A DNA stretch of 64,000 bases from Neurospora tetraspora (taxonomy: Eukaryota; Ascomycota; Sordariomycetes; Sordariales; Sordariaceae). Under the pieces are notes generated by a model. It did not search any database, had not been told where the DNA came from, and saw only the letters and a list, made by a program, of their open reading frames with translations. Position numbers and translations under genes: made by a program. Shown here piece after piece: positions 23,324 to 35,476 of the stretch. How positions within the stretch are numbered: position 1 is the first letter of the stretch; every line of letters begins with the position of its first letter. The DNA lies in NCBI RefSeq assembly GCF_033439725.1, contig NW_026944383.1, positions 6,324,001 through 6,388,000 on the forward strand. The letters run 5' to 3'.

Positions 23324-26300
23324 CTCGAAGTTAGAATAGAGAAAGACTTGGATAATGAGAGGTTAGGCAAAAGAGCGTCGTTTGGCAGATCAAGGGCCAA
23401 GTAAGGAGCGTAGGAGTTGAGTGAAAAGCCGCGAACCAAACGAGGAGGTAAAACCCCAACGATGGCTAACTGCACGTTCTTTGAGGTGCTGCAGGCCGCC
23501 ACCAGTGAAGGCTTTGGAGATCGCGGGCTTGAAGGTGAAAATGAGTTCCGGATACAGCTCGGACAAGGGGGAGAGAGAAGAAAAGTGGATAATTCATGGG
23601 GAAAAGGAATCGGGATCGCTGTTGGGTGAGGATGTCTGGGGTGGGCTCACCCAAGCCAGTAGACTTTGATGCCATTATGGGAAGTTCTTTCCCCAACTAA
23701 ATATCAGAACATCACTTGAAGCGAAGGTGTGATATGCTCCATAGGGCGGTGAGGCGTTCTTGCCCCTTTTCCCGACCCACGGTAAGATTTTCGTAATGGA
23801 AAGAACACCTCAGTTCACCTCAGCTCACTCCTCAGAAGAATCACTGGAGGATGGGAGGTGCTTTGCACTAGTGACTGCGTGTACTATACCAACTCGCTTT
23901 CAGAGACATGTAGAGGTAGCTTCCCCCTAGTTCTGCATCATGCTCATCTGGCAGATCCCGTCTGACTTCAAGCCGGATAGGCGAGGTGACACTTGAAGTA
24001 CAGGGCCTCCCAAGAGATCATCCCCGGATACCATGTGTGCTGGGGTGTTGCCTTTAGTCACGCAGTCTAAATAAAGTCTAATCGTGGCCAAGACACAACC
24101 GAGTGGTCGGTAGTCAGAAACTGTCCAAGATTCTGAAATTTCGATTGAGTGGAAGAGTCAGGCGGTCCTTGAATCGGACTTTGGGAGCCGCGACTGACAT
24201 GTGGCCAAGACATCAACCACTCCCTGGGGGAAAGAACTATTGTTTCCTCAAAACCAATGGAAAGCCGCGATCGGTGTTCGCCGGCGCTTCTTGTACTTGT
24301 CATGATACGTGATGTCGTTGTTATACTATAGCAAACATCCCGTCCTCTGTGGGAGCTACCACGTCGTCGGAGGATCACCCTGAATTCATTGTGAAGCCAT
24401 AGACCTGGGCTTGCCGAAGCATGACGAATTGTGACTTGGCGATTTCACACATTAGACACTGGGTTTGTCCATGAGTACATCTGGCGCATTGCTAGTCGAG
24501 GATTTGGATCGTTATAACTAGAAACGTCACAGTCTGATGTTGCGAGCGGGAGGAGGTGAACCTACAGCAGTCGCTCACCTCACATCAGCGCCAGCGCCCG
24601 CTCCCGCTATCCGCTGCTTGGCGTCTTTGCCGAGATGAGCTGCAGGCTGACAGCTGCCAGGGGCAGTTTTCCCCTGAGGTGAAGTTGCCGTCTGTCTTGG
24701 CGCTCTGTGCGGCAGCTGCCGCGATCTCTCGAACCAGTGGAGCAAGAAGCTCTGAACTGAGCACTCTTACTGGCCAATTCCATTTCCTCGTCCCCACACG
24801 TTCTTCTGCCGTCGAACGCCTCACAATTTCCTCCATCTTCAACATTCAGTTCTGCAACACCACGAATGCCCAGCGCAGGCAACTGATGCCAAACAAAGCT
24901 TGAATTGAACTTGGTCTTTTCAATGTTTGCGTCACTGGGTATTCTCGCCATAACTTTTGTCCAACACCTTTATCCTGGGAATATAAAGTTGTGATCCAGT
25001 GTCACTAACGTCAACTGATCAGACTTGTGCGGCTTCAGACATTTGACAAGCCTGAGCCTGACATCCCCGATGCCATGTACCTCACCTCATCACATCCCGC
25101 AGCGCATGTAGAAGGGGTATTTCGTCAGGAACATGCGGTGATCCTACTTCGAATGCGCGCCCTATAATGATACTTAATTGACCAAGGATGACATATTATA
25201 AATGTAATCCTTCCGTCCTCAACTTTGAGCCGCTATATCCGGCATATGTAGGTACATGCTGCACAAAGAGTTATATACACGTCGCATGCCTTCAACTGCT
25301 GACAACCCATGGACAACCTCTTTCTTGTCATTCTCTTCTCTCCAGGCCGCCAGGTAGCACATCGTCCTCACCGAAATAACCGGGACTCCTACAACTATTG
25401 CGAATACACGCACTCGGAAGACCCGACTCACCAGTCACTCATCACCTGCGCTTCGCGTGCTCTTGTTGCACTATACTCTACCCAGAATATCCCCGACACT
25501 CGCAACACAATCCACGCGTCTGGTAGCGCACAGCGGAGCTAACGACATCCGGTCATTCAAGCACGGACAACACAAAAAAACAGACGCGCCATCGTGCAAC
25601 TCAGTTACACAAAGAGACTTCAGACAAAGAAAAGAACCCAGACAATGAAGACCATTTTTCCGTATGACGGCTATCCCAGAGTGATATTTCCCAGTGAAAT
25701 AGGACATGATAAACATCTCAGGGCGTGGTAAGAAGACCCGCCCGAAGAATCGGACAATAATCACGCTCCTAATCGTCAGGAGAAGAGAAGGCTAAAGGGT
25801 TTGTGTTGGTGATTCCAGAACACCCACTGCCTTGAAGTGGATGACATAGTCCAACAATAGAGGTATGCCGAAGAGAGGCAATAAGGTCAGTTCAGTCACA
25901 TGAGAAGGTGCAAAGGTGATGTAACAAACCCGAGAGAAGCCCGCGGGCGTCAGGCCCATTGACCTTTTTTTCTTCTTTTTTTTTTACTTCGTGGCTTCTG
26001 TTCGGAAGTAACCAACAGTGTTCATCAGTTCTGTGGTCTGCGCATTCACTTTGACAAGAGATAATGTGTGAAGTAAACCACCCTGCCCATCGCTGACTTC
26101 AGCTTTGTGCTGTATACCTTACTAGGTCTTGTCCCCCTTAGGTATGTAAGTGAAGAAAAGCAGCGGGCGTCCCAACTCGGCGAACCGTACATGTATAGGG
26201 AGATAAGCATCGATTGGTGGGATGAGAAAACTGATACTCAAATGTGCTTACCTACACCCAATGCTACATTCTCTTTTCGACTCGCCGACGCATGTAACTG

Positions 26301-26827
26301 AGATGCGAGCGGAAGTAGGTAGAGGGCGGCCAGTCCAATTGGGAATAAATCGAGTGTGGACCGCTCGAGAGAAGGCATATCGAAAACGAGGTAGGTGATA
26401 CGCACCAAAGCATACCCGGGGCATATCATACCTATCGTGTTCGGTTTAATTCTCGGCCACTCACACCAAATACTACCAAAAACGAAGAGGCGACTTGCTT
26501 ACTCCGAGCGGATAGCACGCCCCCAAATGGCCCCCAACAACCACAACACACATCTCTTCTAGCAGTGATACATGTATTTTGGTGGTAGAAGATACGGTGC
26601 TGTCTCGATAGACCGACGTGCATATACCTACGCTTCGTAACTGATAGCACTCTCCTCAGCAGGCAGCCCGGATTGGCTAATCAAGGGTGTGGCGTGAACG
26701 AAAATCGCTGGCAATATTGCCGCTGAATGATGTGCATAAAGTAGAATGGAAGGAAGGTATGTTGGCACGGAGTTCGGTCTCAACCGTGGAGGTGGGCGGG
26801 TTGCTGTTAGTGACTGAGCGATCTGGG

Positions 26828-26854
26828 CCACATACGTCGAAAGTACGTATGTGG
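26828..26854. repeat. Perfect 10-bp inverted repeat, 7-base loop
   Basis: Arms CCACATACGT (26828-26837) and ACGTATGTGG (26845-26854) are exact reverse complements separated by CGAAAGT. Each arm contains TACGTA-like sequence. It could be a protein-binding palindrome or an RNA hairpin; nothing adjacent tells which. Confidence 0.75.
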
Positions 26855-29317
26855 CGAGGAGGAGGGAGCCGTTTGTTAAGGTATGTGTCTGGTATATCCG
26901 GAGGTGGATGAGGTATCCCCGGAACGCCAACGAACAGGAACACTGTGTTCGGCATTATATTGACGAGTGAATGGAGCTGAGCGGTTCAGTGATTGAGTAT
27001 TGTTTGGGGCACCGTGGAACTTGTAGTAGACCAACTCTTATCATGTCAGCTTTGGTGAAAGCCTTCGAGGAGTGTCTGTCGTTAGTGTATAATGCGACTT
27101 TGTAGTTTTGCTGCTCGCCCTCGTACATATATATCGAGTGAGTAAGCCTGTCCAATGTTACCGCTCTTCCAGTGCGTGGACCAAAGGTATCAACCGCAGT
27201 GGCGTCCACCAACTCGGCCCAGCGGCAAGATATACAAGACAAAACTGCCTATGAAGTTGGTCCGCAACTCATGGCACTGCCTATAGCCTAGGCTTTCTCG
27301 ATAGAGGTCGCGAAACTCACACAGCCCGCAACATTGAGTCGCCTCCCGATAGCCTGGTCCAGGATCTCTCGGACGATGATCGAGACGATGCAGCCCTAGA
27401 AGGCCTGCCTAGGCAGTCTAGGTATGTAGGTAGGTAGGATGTGTGACGGGAAGAGAGGCCCTCGCATGATCAGACCGATACATGCCATACCACCTCACCT
27501 CCCTGGGTCCTCGGTGAGATGTGCGTGACTGCGTGTTAACCAACTTCTTTAGCAGGGACACGGTAACACTCTGATATCCGATGGGGAGGGAGTGCTTGAG
27601 ACTGCGGCAGAGTCACTTTGATATGTAGTGTATGATATTCTGGCTTTCCCGCACCCGGGGTTACCGGCACTCCCTGTGTATCGGCACGTGGTGAAACTGG
27701 AGCTACTGCGGAGGTCAGCATGGAAATCTCGAGGAGGCCTGAGCCCGTCCCATCCCATCCCATCCGGTGCCGATCGCGGCCCAGGAGAGTGACGAGTAAG
27801 TACCTATGAACATAGGTATAGGTAGTGGCTGGAAAGACGACTGCCAGTTCGTGTTTCTTTGCAAGGAGCTGTTGAGATTTCAGACACTTTAATGTGTGCG
27901 ATCTTGAACTCCAGAGACACGGTGAAAGCCCAATCTCGTGATCTGATCTTATGAGTTTCTTGATAAGAATACGAATGGCCAAAAGGAGCAGGTCCAGCAA
28001 CAACCAGATGTCGGTCAACCACTCAAAGCTACAAGAGGATTCAAAAGTAAGAACTAGCTCTGACCGACGCCAACCGCCCAGTGGTTTTGAATGCAGCTGT
28101 AGCCATGATAGGTTTGCGATAGAAAGGCACGTTGGTGGCGTAGACCCCGACAATGAAGTTGGAAGTCAGGTTGTGATAGAACAGGTATAAGCTCAAGCAC
28201 TGTGCCTTATGCGGTAGTCAAGTACAGCAGGTCGGGATACCATCCACTTTGAGAGATCCGGGCGTGGTGGTTGCCAAGCCACCAAGGATCGGAACTTATC
28301 GAGAACGGCAGGAGGTTAAGCTTTGGTGCGTGGCGCTTATCACGCATTATATCTTGGCATGGCTCGATCCTCCGTGTCGAGGAGTGCCGTTCGCGAGCTT
28401 CAATATCGCTGGCTTCAACGCCTTGTCAATATTGCTGTCTCCAGACTGATTCGAAATATCGGTGCTCAACATGCTTGGATCATCAGCTGGGTACTGTAAG
28501 TTCTGTTTGTTTTGGTTGTGAATTGGCCGCACCAGATCGTGAGTAATGGGGCCTGGGTCAATCATCTGTCCCGCCGCAAGTATAGTAAGGTGGTGCTTCA
28601 GACAATATGTAGAGGATTGCAGTTGGCGACCTGCTTGTTTGGAAACGGCCAAGAGTATAGATGGGATCATTCTGCGGAATAGCAGTTGCTCGCACTTGGA
28701 TCTAGCCTGAACCTTGCCGATGTCCTGGATCAGTCGGTACGGTACCAGAACCACCAGGGAGCCGTGGTGTTGCGGGGCCGGGGCTAGGGTGTGGGTTTTA
28801 TATGGTCAGTGCCTGTTCTGCTTGTCCACAGTCCACAGCCAGTAACCACAACGGTCGACACACCACACAACCTTAACTTTTGTGAGCGGGTTAGTCCGAG
28901 GATTGTTTGTAGTGTAGGGATGTTGTGTGCCTTTGGTGTGCTTTTGTCTTGGCGAGTGGACGTCCCTCGGCTGCTTCTCGAAACCATGCACCTGCCATTT
29001 TGGACAAAGATCTACTGGTTTGCGAGACCCGTTGGGCCTAGAGAAGCGCTATATTCTGACTGACTCTCAGAAGGCTCCCAACCAACATAAGAGGTGGCGG
29101 GGAAGGGGAAGGCCATCACGACCTAATGCGGGGAAAGGGGTGATGAATCATGGAGGTCCAGGTCGACGGTGAGGATTGCGAGATCGAGACGGAGCTCATG
29201 AATTGAGTTTCCCAATCCGACCAAGGTGACGTTGAAAATTGAGTCATTCAGAAGAGATGTGTTTGTTGGTTGAAGAGAGGTGGCCGGGTAGAGGCCGATT
29301 TTGGGAACCCGGTGTTT

Positions 29318-29361
29318 CGGCAGGCAACCCGCCCCTGTACCCCAGCGCAGGTTGCCTGCCG
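29318..29361. repeat. Perfect 12-bp inverted repeat, 20-base loop
   Basis: Arms CGGCAGGCAACC (29318-29329) and GGTTGCCTGCCG (29350-29361) are exact reverse complements. The G+C-rich stem would be very stable. It lies 1.6 kb upstream of the oligopeptide transporter. Confidence 0.75.
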
Positions 29362-30965
29362 GGAACCGAACCGAGCTCGGAACTTACCAAGGCGCACGGC
29401 TCAACGTGAAAAAATTGAAGTTTCGTTTTATATCAAACCATCGAAAATGCTAGGCCAGCGCTTGATTCAATCGACCCCGATTTGACATTCACTGAGGTTG
29501 CACATATCGGATCTTGATGCCATTCAAGATCGCACCCCTTTCTGGCATACTGCGCGATGTTCCAAAATTGGCCTATTGCGTACTAGGCGCATGTTTATCA
29601 TGGCCATCGAGATGCGGATGTTATGCTCGCCTACCGCCTCCCCCATCATGCGCGCAACCTTTTCCGCACCATCCATCGATTTCCTTTGCCGCGCCCTGAC
29701 GATACCGATGGACTGTCGGAGTCAGAGTAACAAAAGTGGTGGCCAGGCTTCTGCTGCCAACTGCTTTCCATGCCAGCGGTGCAAGCGAATTGGTTTGACT
29801 CGAAAACGGCGACGATTGCCCTTTTTACAAAAGACATCCGACCTGCCTAATTGGGATGCCTTATATATCCTCCAGCCAATCAGCGGCTCTCAAACGACCG
29901 GCGTCGACCGTGGCAACACAGTGGTCCAGAGTCGTAAAAGTGGGTTGCAGCACTTGCAGGCCTAGCAGGGAGACCTTGCAACATTCCTGACCCGAGGTTC
30001 AAGGGCGGGTGCTCTTTGAGGACAGTGTTATCGCCATCCCGCGGTCCCGTATCCGTCTGTCATGGTGTTGCGTTCCAGGTTCCGCGTCATCTTTGTGCTG
30101 CTTATCACGGCCTACGCCCGATCGACCCAACAACGTGGCGAACGGCAGCACAAGCAGTTCGAACTTCCAGGCCTTGGGGATCGACGTGATATGGGAGAAG
30201 ATTGGGACTGGAAGCTTTTGACCTTTTGCTGATCCCCTGGGCCAGCTGGGCCACCGGCAAGTCGCCCACGAGACCTTGAACCAGCGGGATGCAGCCCGTG
30301 TCTGGGTATTGAACAGGGCTCTGTTTTCAGTAGAACGGGAATGGAAGGTGAGTTTCATTTGTATCCCTGACGAGTATCTACTGGGCTGGTACGGTTTACC
30401 CCAGGAAAGTTTGTTAGCTCGAGACCTCTGATCAGCTTTGCTAAGCGTGCTTACATCCAATTTATACCTTATCTTCCAACATCAAGACCTAATATGACGG
30501 CTAACATGTCAATTCGATACTGACTATGTGTTTTTGTGTTGATATCCAGGCACTTTAAAGTGTTCCCGCAGCGTTTCTGACGGGTCTGAAGATCTCATTT
30601 GGAGTACTGAGCTAACAAACAAACCAGCATTGGACCGTATGGGTGGTGTACATGGTCCTAGTACAGTTACACACCCAACGGCCAGAATGTGCCCTAGTTC
30701 TTGGCCGCCCACGCCAGGCAGGGGTACTCCGGATGCACCAGACAAATGGAGCAACTGTCTATCTTGCAGAAGAAAGGAGGAATCGCCGTCGCAGTCATGG
30801 CCATGGTGACTGATAAATATCAACCTGGGACCGCCCTCCCCTCCACCATTTTCCGGTCCCGTCTCTTTCTTTTCCCGTGTCCCACCACAGTCGACTACGT
30901 TGTGACCTTTGGCTCACAACTTCCCAACGGACCTCCACCTATTCCTCCCCACCGAATAGGAAAAC

Positions 30966-33380
30966 ATGGCCAACGTGGAGGAAAAGAAGTCGTTCGACGC
31001 TTCGGCGGCGAACATGCGCCCTTTCTCCGAGAGCACCCCCGCCTACGAGAATGCCTACGATGTCAAGGAGAAGATGTCGGTTGAGGTCGAGAGCACTGGA
31101 GAGGTCGAGGAAGAGGAAGAGGATCTCTTCGCTCCCCTCAAGATGGACGCTTCAGTCGTTCATGAGGAGAACCCCTTGACCATCCGTGCCGTTGTCACCG
31201 GTATCGTTTTGGGCTGTCTTGTCAGCGCTTCCAACCTCTATCTTGGTGAGTTTTGTCTTCTACATGAATTCGATCACAAGCTGCGTTTGTCTCAAAACAC
31301 TACTCTAACCAAACTATTCACATGCAGGTCTCAAGACCGGTTTCACCTTCAGCGCCAACATGTTCGGTGCTATTTTCGGTTACGGTATTGTCAAGATGAT
31401 GTCCAAGTCCGGCCAGGTTCCCATCATCGGTGGTGCCTTCGGTCCCCAGGAAAACTCCATTATCCAGGCCGCTGCTACTGGTGCTGGTGGTATCTCTGGT
31501 ATCTTCGTCGCCGGTATCCCCGCCATGTACCAACTTGGAACCATGGGCGAGGGCGCCACTCCCCAGAAGGATATTGGCGCCATCTTCACCATTACCCTGG
31601 TCTGCTCCTTCCTGGGTCTCTTCTACGTCACCCCTCTTCGCAAGTTCTTCGTCGTTCAGGTCGCCCGTGAGCTCAAGCTCATCTTCCCCACGCCCACCGC
31701 CGTCGCCTTGACCATCCGCTCCATGCACGCTGGTGCAGCTGGCAGCATCGAGGCCATGAAGAAGCTCAAGTGCTTGGGTCTTTCCTTCGGCGCCGCTTTG
31801 GCTCACCGTGTTGGCTCGTACTATGCCATTGGTATCCTTTACGATTGGCATCCTTTCACCTGGATTCACATTTGGTCAGGCTACAAGAGCTGGGCCTTGA
31901 ACATTGAGTCGTGGGGCTGGTACTTCGAATGGACTCCTGCCTTCATCGGCTCCGGTATCCTGATTGGTCTTAACCCTGCTATCAGTATGTTCGTCGGCTC
32001 GTTCCTGGCCTGGGGTGTTATTGGTCCCGTCTTGGTTCACTACGGCGAGTGCATCGGCATTCAGCAGTATCCCCACGACCCTCACTGGGACAGCCTCTAC
32101 ACCTTCTTCTCTCTCAAAGACCTCGGCAGGGTTACCCCCTCGCCTCGTTACTGGCTCTTGTGGCCCGGTGTCATGGTCATGGTCTGCTCCTCCATGGCTG
32201 AGCTACTCGTCCAGTACAAGGTCATCTGGTTCGGCTTGAAGTCCTCGTGGCAGCAGACCTGCGTCAGCATCAACGACACCTTTGTCGCCCGTGGCAAGAC
32301 CAACGGTTTCTTTTCTAAGCAGGCTGCCAAGGTTGTCCGGACTGGCGAGGAAGTGGAGGATCCCGCCAAGGCGAACGAGCAGGTCAAGCACTGGCACTGG
32401 ATTGTCGGCCTTATCGCCACCCTGGTTGTTGCCATGATCATCTTCCACTTCCAGTGGGACATGCACCCGGGTCTCACCATCCTTGCCGTCATTCTTGCCT
32501 TCCTCTTCTCATTCCTCGCCATCCAGATCGGTGCTGTCACCGATTCCACCCCTCTCACCGCCGCCTCCAAGGCCTCGCAGCTCGTCTTCGGTGGTGCCAC
32601 CCAACACTCTGGCTTCACCATCAAGCACGCTCAGAAGATCAACTTGGCCGCCGGTGGCCTTGCTTCCGGTGGTGCTGACGTTGCCACCTCCCTCGTCTCC
32701 GATTTCCGTACCGGTTTCCTCCTCGGCACTCCCCCGCTCAAGCAGTGGATTGCCCAGGCCATTGGTACCTTTGTTGCCGTCTGGCTCGCCCCCGGCCTCT
32801 TCGTCCTGTTCACCAAGGCCTACCCTTGCATCTACGATCCTGAGGTGGCGAATTCTCCGGACGCTCACTGCGCTTTCGCGGTCCCCTCCGTGTCCGCTTG
32901 GGCTGCCGTCGCTCGGGCTGTCACCGATCCGAACGTCAAAATCCCTCTCTCCTCCGGTATTTTCGCCATCGTCATGGGCGTTGTCTCCATCCTCCAGGTC
33001 CTCGTCCGTCACTTCTACCTCGTCGGTGAGCGCGAGAAGTGGCGCGAGTGGCTTCCCAACTGGGGTGCTATCGCCCTTTCTTGGGTCATTCCCGCCCCCG
33101 TGTTCGCCAACGCCGCCCTTCTCGGTGCCATCATTGCCGCTATCTGGAGGAAGTACAGCATGAGGACCTGGGATATCTACGGTTATGCTCTCGCTGCTGG
33201 TAAGTTCTTGGATTTTACGCTCACCACTCCGTTGCAACTCTGTACTAACAAGCTTGTCTTTTTGCAGGTTTCATTGCTGGCGAGGGTCTCGGTGGTGTCG
33301 TCGGTGCCATCCTCACCCTGGCTGGTGTTGACGGTTCCGTGTACGGCACCAACATCGCCTGCCCGGCCAATTCATGCTGA
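30966..33380 (+). CDS. OPT-family oligopeptide transporter
   Basis: Three exons (30966-31245, 31328-33199, 33268-33380; introns 82 and 68 bases) encode 754 residues. The first ~75 residues are cytosolic and acidic ([10 protein letters not shown]). About 14-16 hydrophobic segments follow, beginning [24 protein letters not shown] signatures include [68 protein letters not shown] and the Gly-rich helix [16 protein letters not shown] near the end. The layout is closer to the yellow-stripe-like branch of fungal OPT proteins than to the peptide branch. It probably imports peptides, glutathione or metal chelates with protons at the plasma membrane. The start is the first in-frame ATG, 5 bases after a run of A. 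Codon use is strongly biased to C-ending codons, which suggests high expression. Confidence 0.95.
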
Positions 33381-33899
33381 ACAACTCAAACGTATGATGT
33401 TTGTTATATGTTGTTGATGATGAAAGATGGATAATGTTATACCCATGAGAGAATATGTTGTCTTAATTAGTTGCACGTAACGATGATACCACGAATGGGG
33501 GCTTTGGGTTAAAAAAAAAAAGCCCGGCTCTGAAAATGATCAATAATACTTATACCCTATTATACCAGATGACTGTTCAAATCATGCCATAGATCAATGT
33601 TTGTAAACATGCGTAAGAAACTTGAGGCGGGTGTTCTTGATGATGCCGCGATTAGAAGAGTGGGAAATCTAGGACATCAAAAACCATACAGGATACCTAT
33701 GAACGCGGCAATAATGCTCAGAGACGATCAATTATAGATTCAATATTTACATTGACACTGCAGTGTCTCTCGCCGTCACATTCTCAAGAATCTTGAGAAA
33801 GGTACCTCTACATTCAGCGTCCGCCCACGGTTCGGGGCGGCTAATAACGGTGAGAATATAAGCGGGTAAACTTGCCCCTCCTTACAACAATCAGCACAA
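33381..33899. other. 3' flank of the OPT gene
   Basis: A+T-rich untranslated and intergenic sequence between the transporter and tRNA-Ile, with an A run at 33511-33521. No gene seen. Confidence 0.45.
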
Positions 33900-33995
33900 G
33901 CCCGATTAGCTCAGCTGGTTAGAGCGTCGTACTAATATCAGTTCTTTGATATCAAGTCAATGCGAAGGTCAACAGTTCAATCCTGTTATTGGGCA
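33900..33995 (+). tRNA. tRNA-Ile (AAT) with 22-base intron
   Basis: The acceptor arms GCCCGAT/ATTGGGC pair (one G-T). The D arm is TAGCTCAGCTGGTTAGAGC. The anticodon stem TCGTA/TGCGA brackets the loop CTAATA + A with anticodon AAT. The intron is 33938-33959, at the standard site after base 37. The mature length is 74 including the discriminator A. The T arm is AACAG-TTCAATC-CTGTT. A terminator of T runs follows at 34008-34029. Confidence 0.9.
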
Positions 33996-34995
33996 TTTCT
34001 TTTTCCTTTTTTTTTTTTTTTTTTTTTTCCACTTCACGCCTCATTCGCCTAAAAGGCTTTTATGTGCGGAGATTCCGTTGTCTTTTTTTTTTTTTGTTTT
34101 TGCGGGCTTGGTGATCTCGCAGGCTATATCGACGGTGGTTTGTTTGGCTTTTCTTTTGCACCGAGGGGGTGGTGGGTGGACCCGCGGAGATAATAAGACA
34201 ATGTGATTGATATGCGAAAATGTTAACGCCAACGAAAGTGCAACTGTACCCCCAGATCTTGCCATTGACTGTTGAATTGGCATCGGTCGACTAAAACTCG
34301 TTTTGTCAAGATGTTGCCGAGTTGTTTGGACAAGTCATTAGCACTGTCACTACGATAGCATACCTGGGCAGCTGCGACAAGTGGATTCGATTGCAAACGA
34401 CATGTCCCTCCTAAATCTATACACGACGACAACAAGCAGGTATCGCGGTCCAGCGATAAGAGACTTTAAACATCTTCACTGTCGCTATTCAAGTTGTTTC
34501 GACGAAGTTTATAGTGGTTTGGAGTGAAATTGGATCAAGCATTCACTTCCGAGATACCGTTTGCAAGCGGCAGCATGGCAGGCAGGTACGTCGGCAATAG
34601 GTACTGCAACTACGCAGGCACACGCAAGGCACCATAGCAGCTTCTGTGCATCAGACACAAAGGTGTCACGTCACGTCACGTCTTAAAATATTTTTCGAGT
34701 CACAGGCATTTATTTCACAACATTTCACATCACTTTTGCACCATCATAGTAGCGAGCACAGTTTTTGGGCCAAGCATATATTATCACGACCTCTCTACCA
34801 ATGCTTGACTCCCTATCTTCTCCTCCCTTCTCCTCCAAATCCTCCATCAACCGACCAGCCAGCCAGTCGGCCGCCTTTCATTATCCGCATTATCATTATG
34901 TCTTTGTCCTCCTAACCATCCATTCATCTCCCGGCTATGTCCATCCATCTTTCATGAACCAGCTCTTCATACGGGTATGTTGTTTATGTTGTTTA

Positions 34996-35056
<61 letters not shown>

Positions 35057-35476
35057 GGGGGGTATCTCATAAGCAATGAAATAATGCAGAAACCATCCGT
35101 CCGTTGACCGAAACCGAAAACCGAAAAACCAGAAGAGGCGGGGGGTATCGTACAATAATCTTGATCATTCCGTCGTCATGTTGTTCTTTTTCTCATTACT
35201 CGTTTCAGTCTTGTCGTCCTGTTGTCCCGTTGTCCTGTTGTGCGCCCTGAAAAAGAAAATTGCTGAAATGCCGCTGTAGTGCAGTGATGCTGTTCTTTCT
35301 GATGCCGATGTGTGATGCTGTTGTTTCTTATCCCCTGTTGTTGTTGTTCCGATCCGTAACGCCCCGAAAATTGCAAAGTTGTTTTGGTGATTGTTTTTTT
35401 TGTTTTGTGACCTTTTTTGGTGATTGTTTTCTTTTTCTTTTCTTTTCTTTTCTTCTTGCTCAAGTCCTCCTCATAG
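33996..35476. other. Low-complexity intergenic region
   Basis: It holds T tracts (about 34008-34029 and 34082-34094), a short (TCACG) repeat near 34666-34680, a (GTT)n microsatellite and further T-rich sequence up to the 3' end of the polysaccharide synthase gene. Frames crossing the microsatellite read as poly-Asn or poly-Cys and are not credible genes. Confidence 0.55.
34996..35057. repeat. (GTT)n microsatellite
   Basis: About 20 uninterrupted TTG/GTT units, preceded by two GTTTAT-spaced imperfect units. It is non-coding and expected to be length-variable between strains. Confidence 0.9.

Larger units (their letters stand above)
23324..30965. other. 7.6-kb gene-poor region
   Basis: No protein gene could be supported on either strand. 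The longest frame, 27536-28153 minus (205 codons), starts at TTG and has no recognisable domain. Frames at 24556-24951, 29498-29965 and 30701-31084 overlap on both strands. The region contains two perfect hairpins (26828-26854 and 29318-29361), a 12-base palindrome (27405-27416), and an A/T-mixed composition without RIP-like bias. Non-coding RNA genes or distal control elements cannot be excluded. Confidence 0.5.

Noticed and set aside
27536-28153. 205-codon minus-strand frame in the gene desert
   Set aside because: It starts at TTG, has no domain, signal or plausible intron pattern, and competes with frames on both strands.
34765-35155. Frames encoding poly-Cys (plus) or poly-Asn (minus)
   Set aside because: They are translations of the (GTT)n microsatellite with no supporting exon structure.
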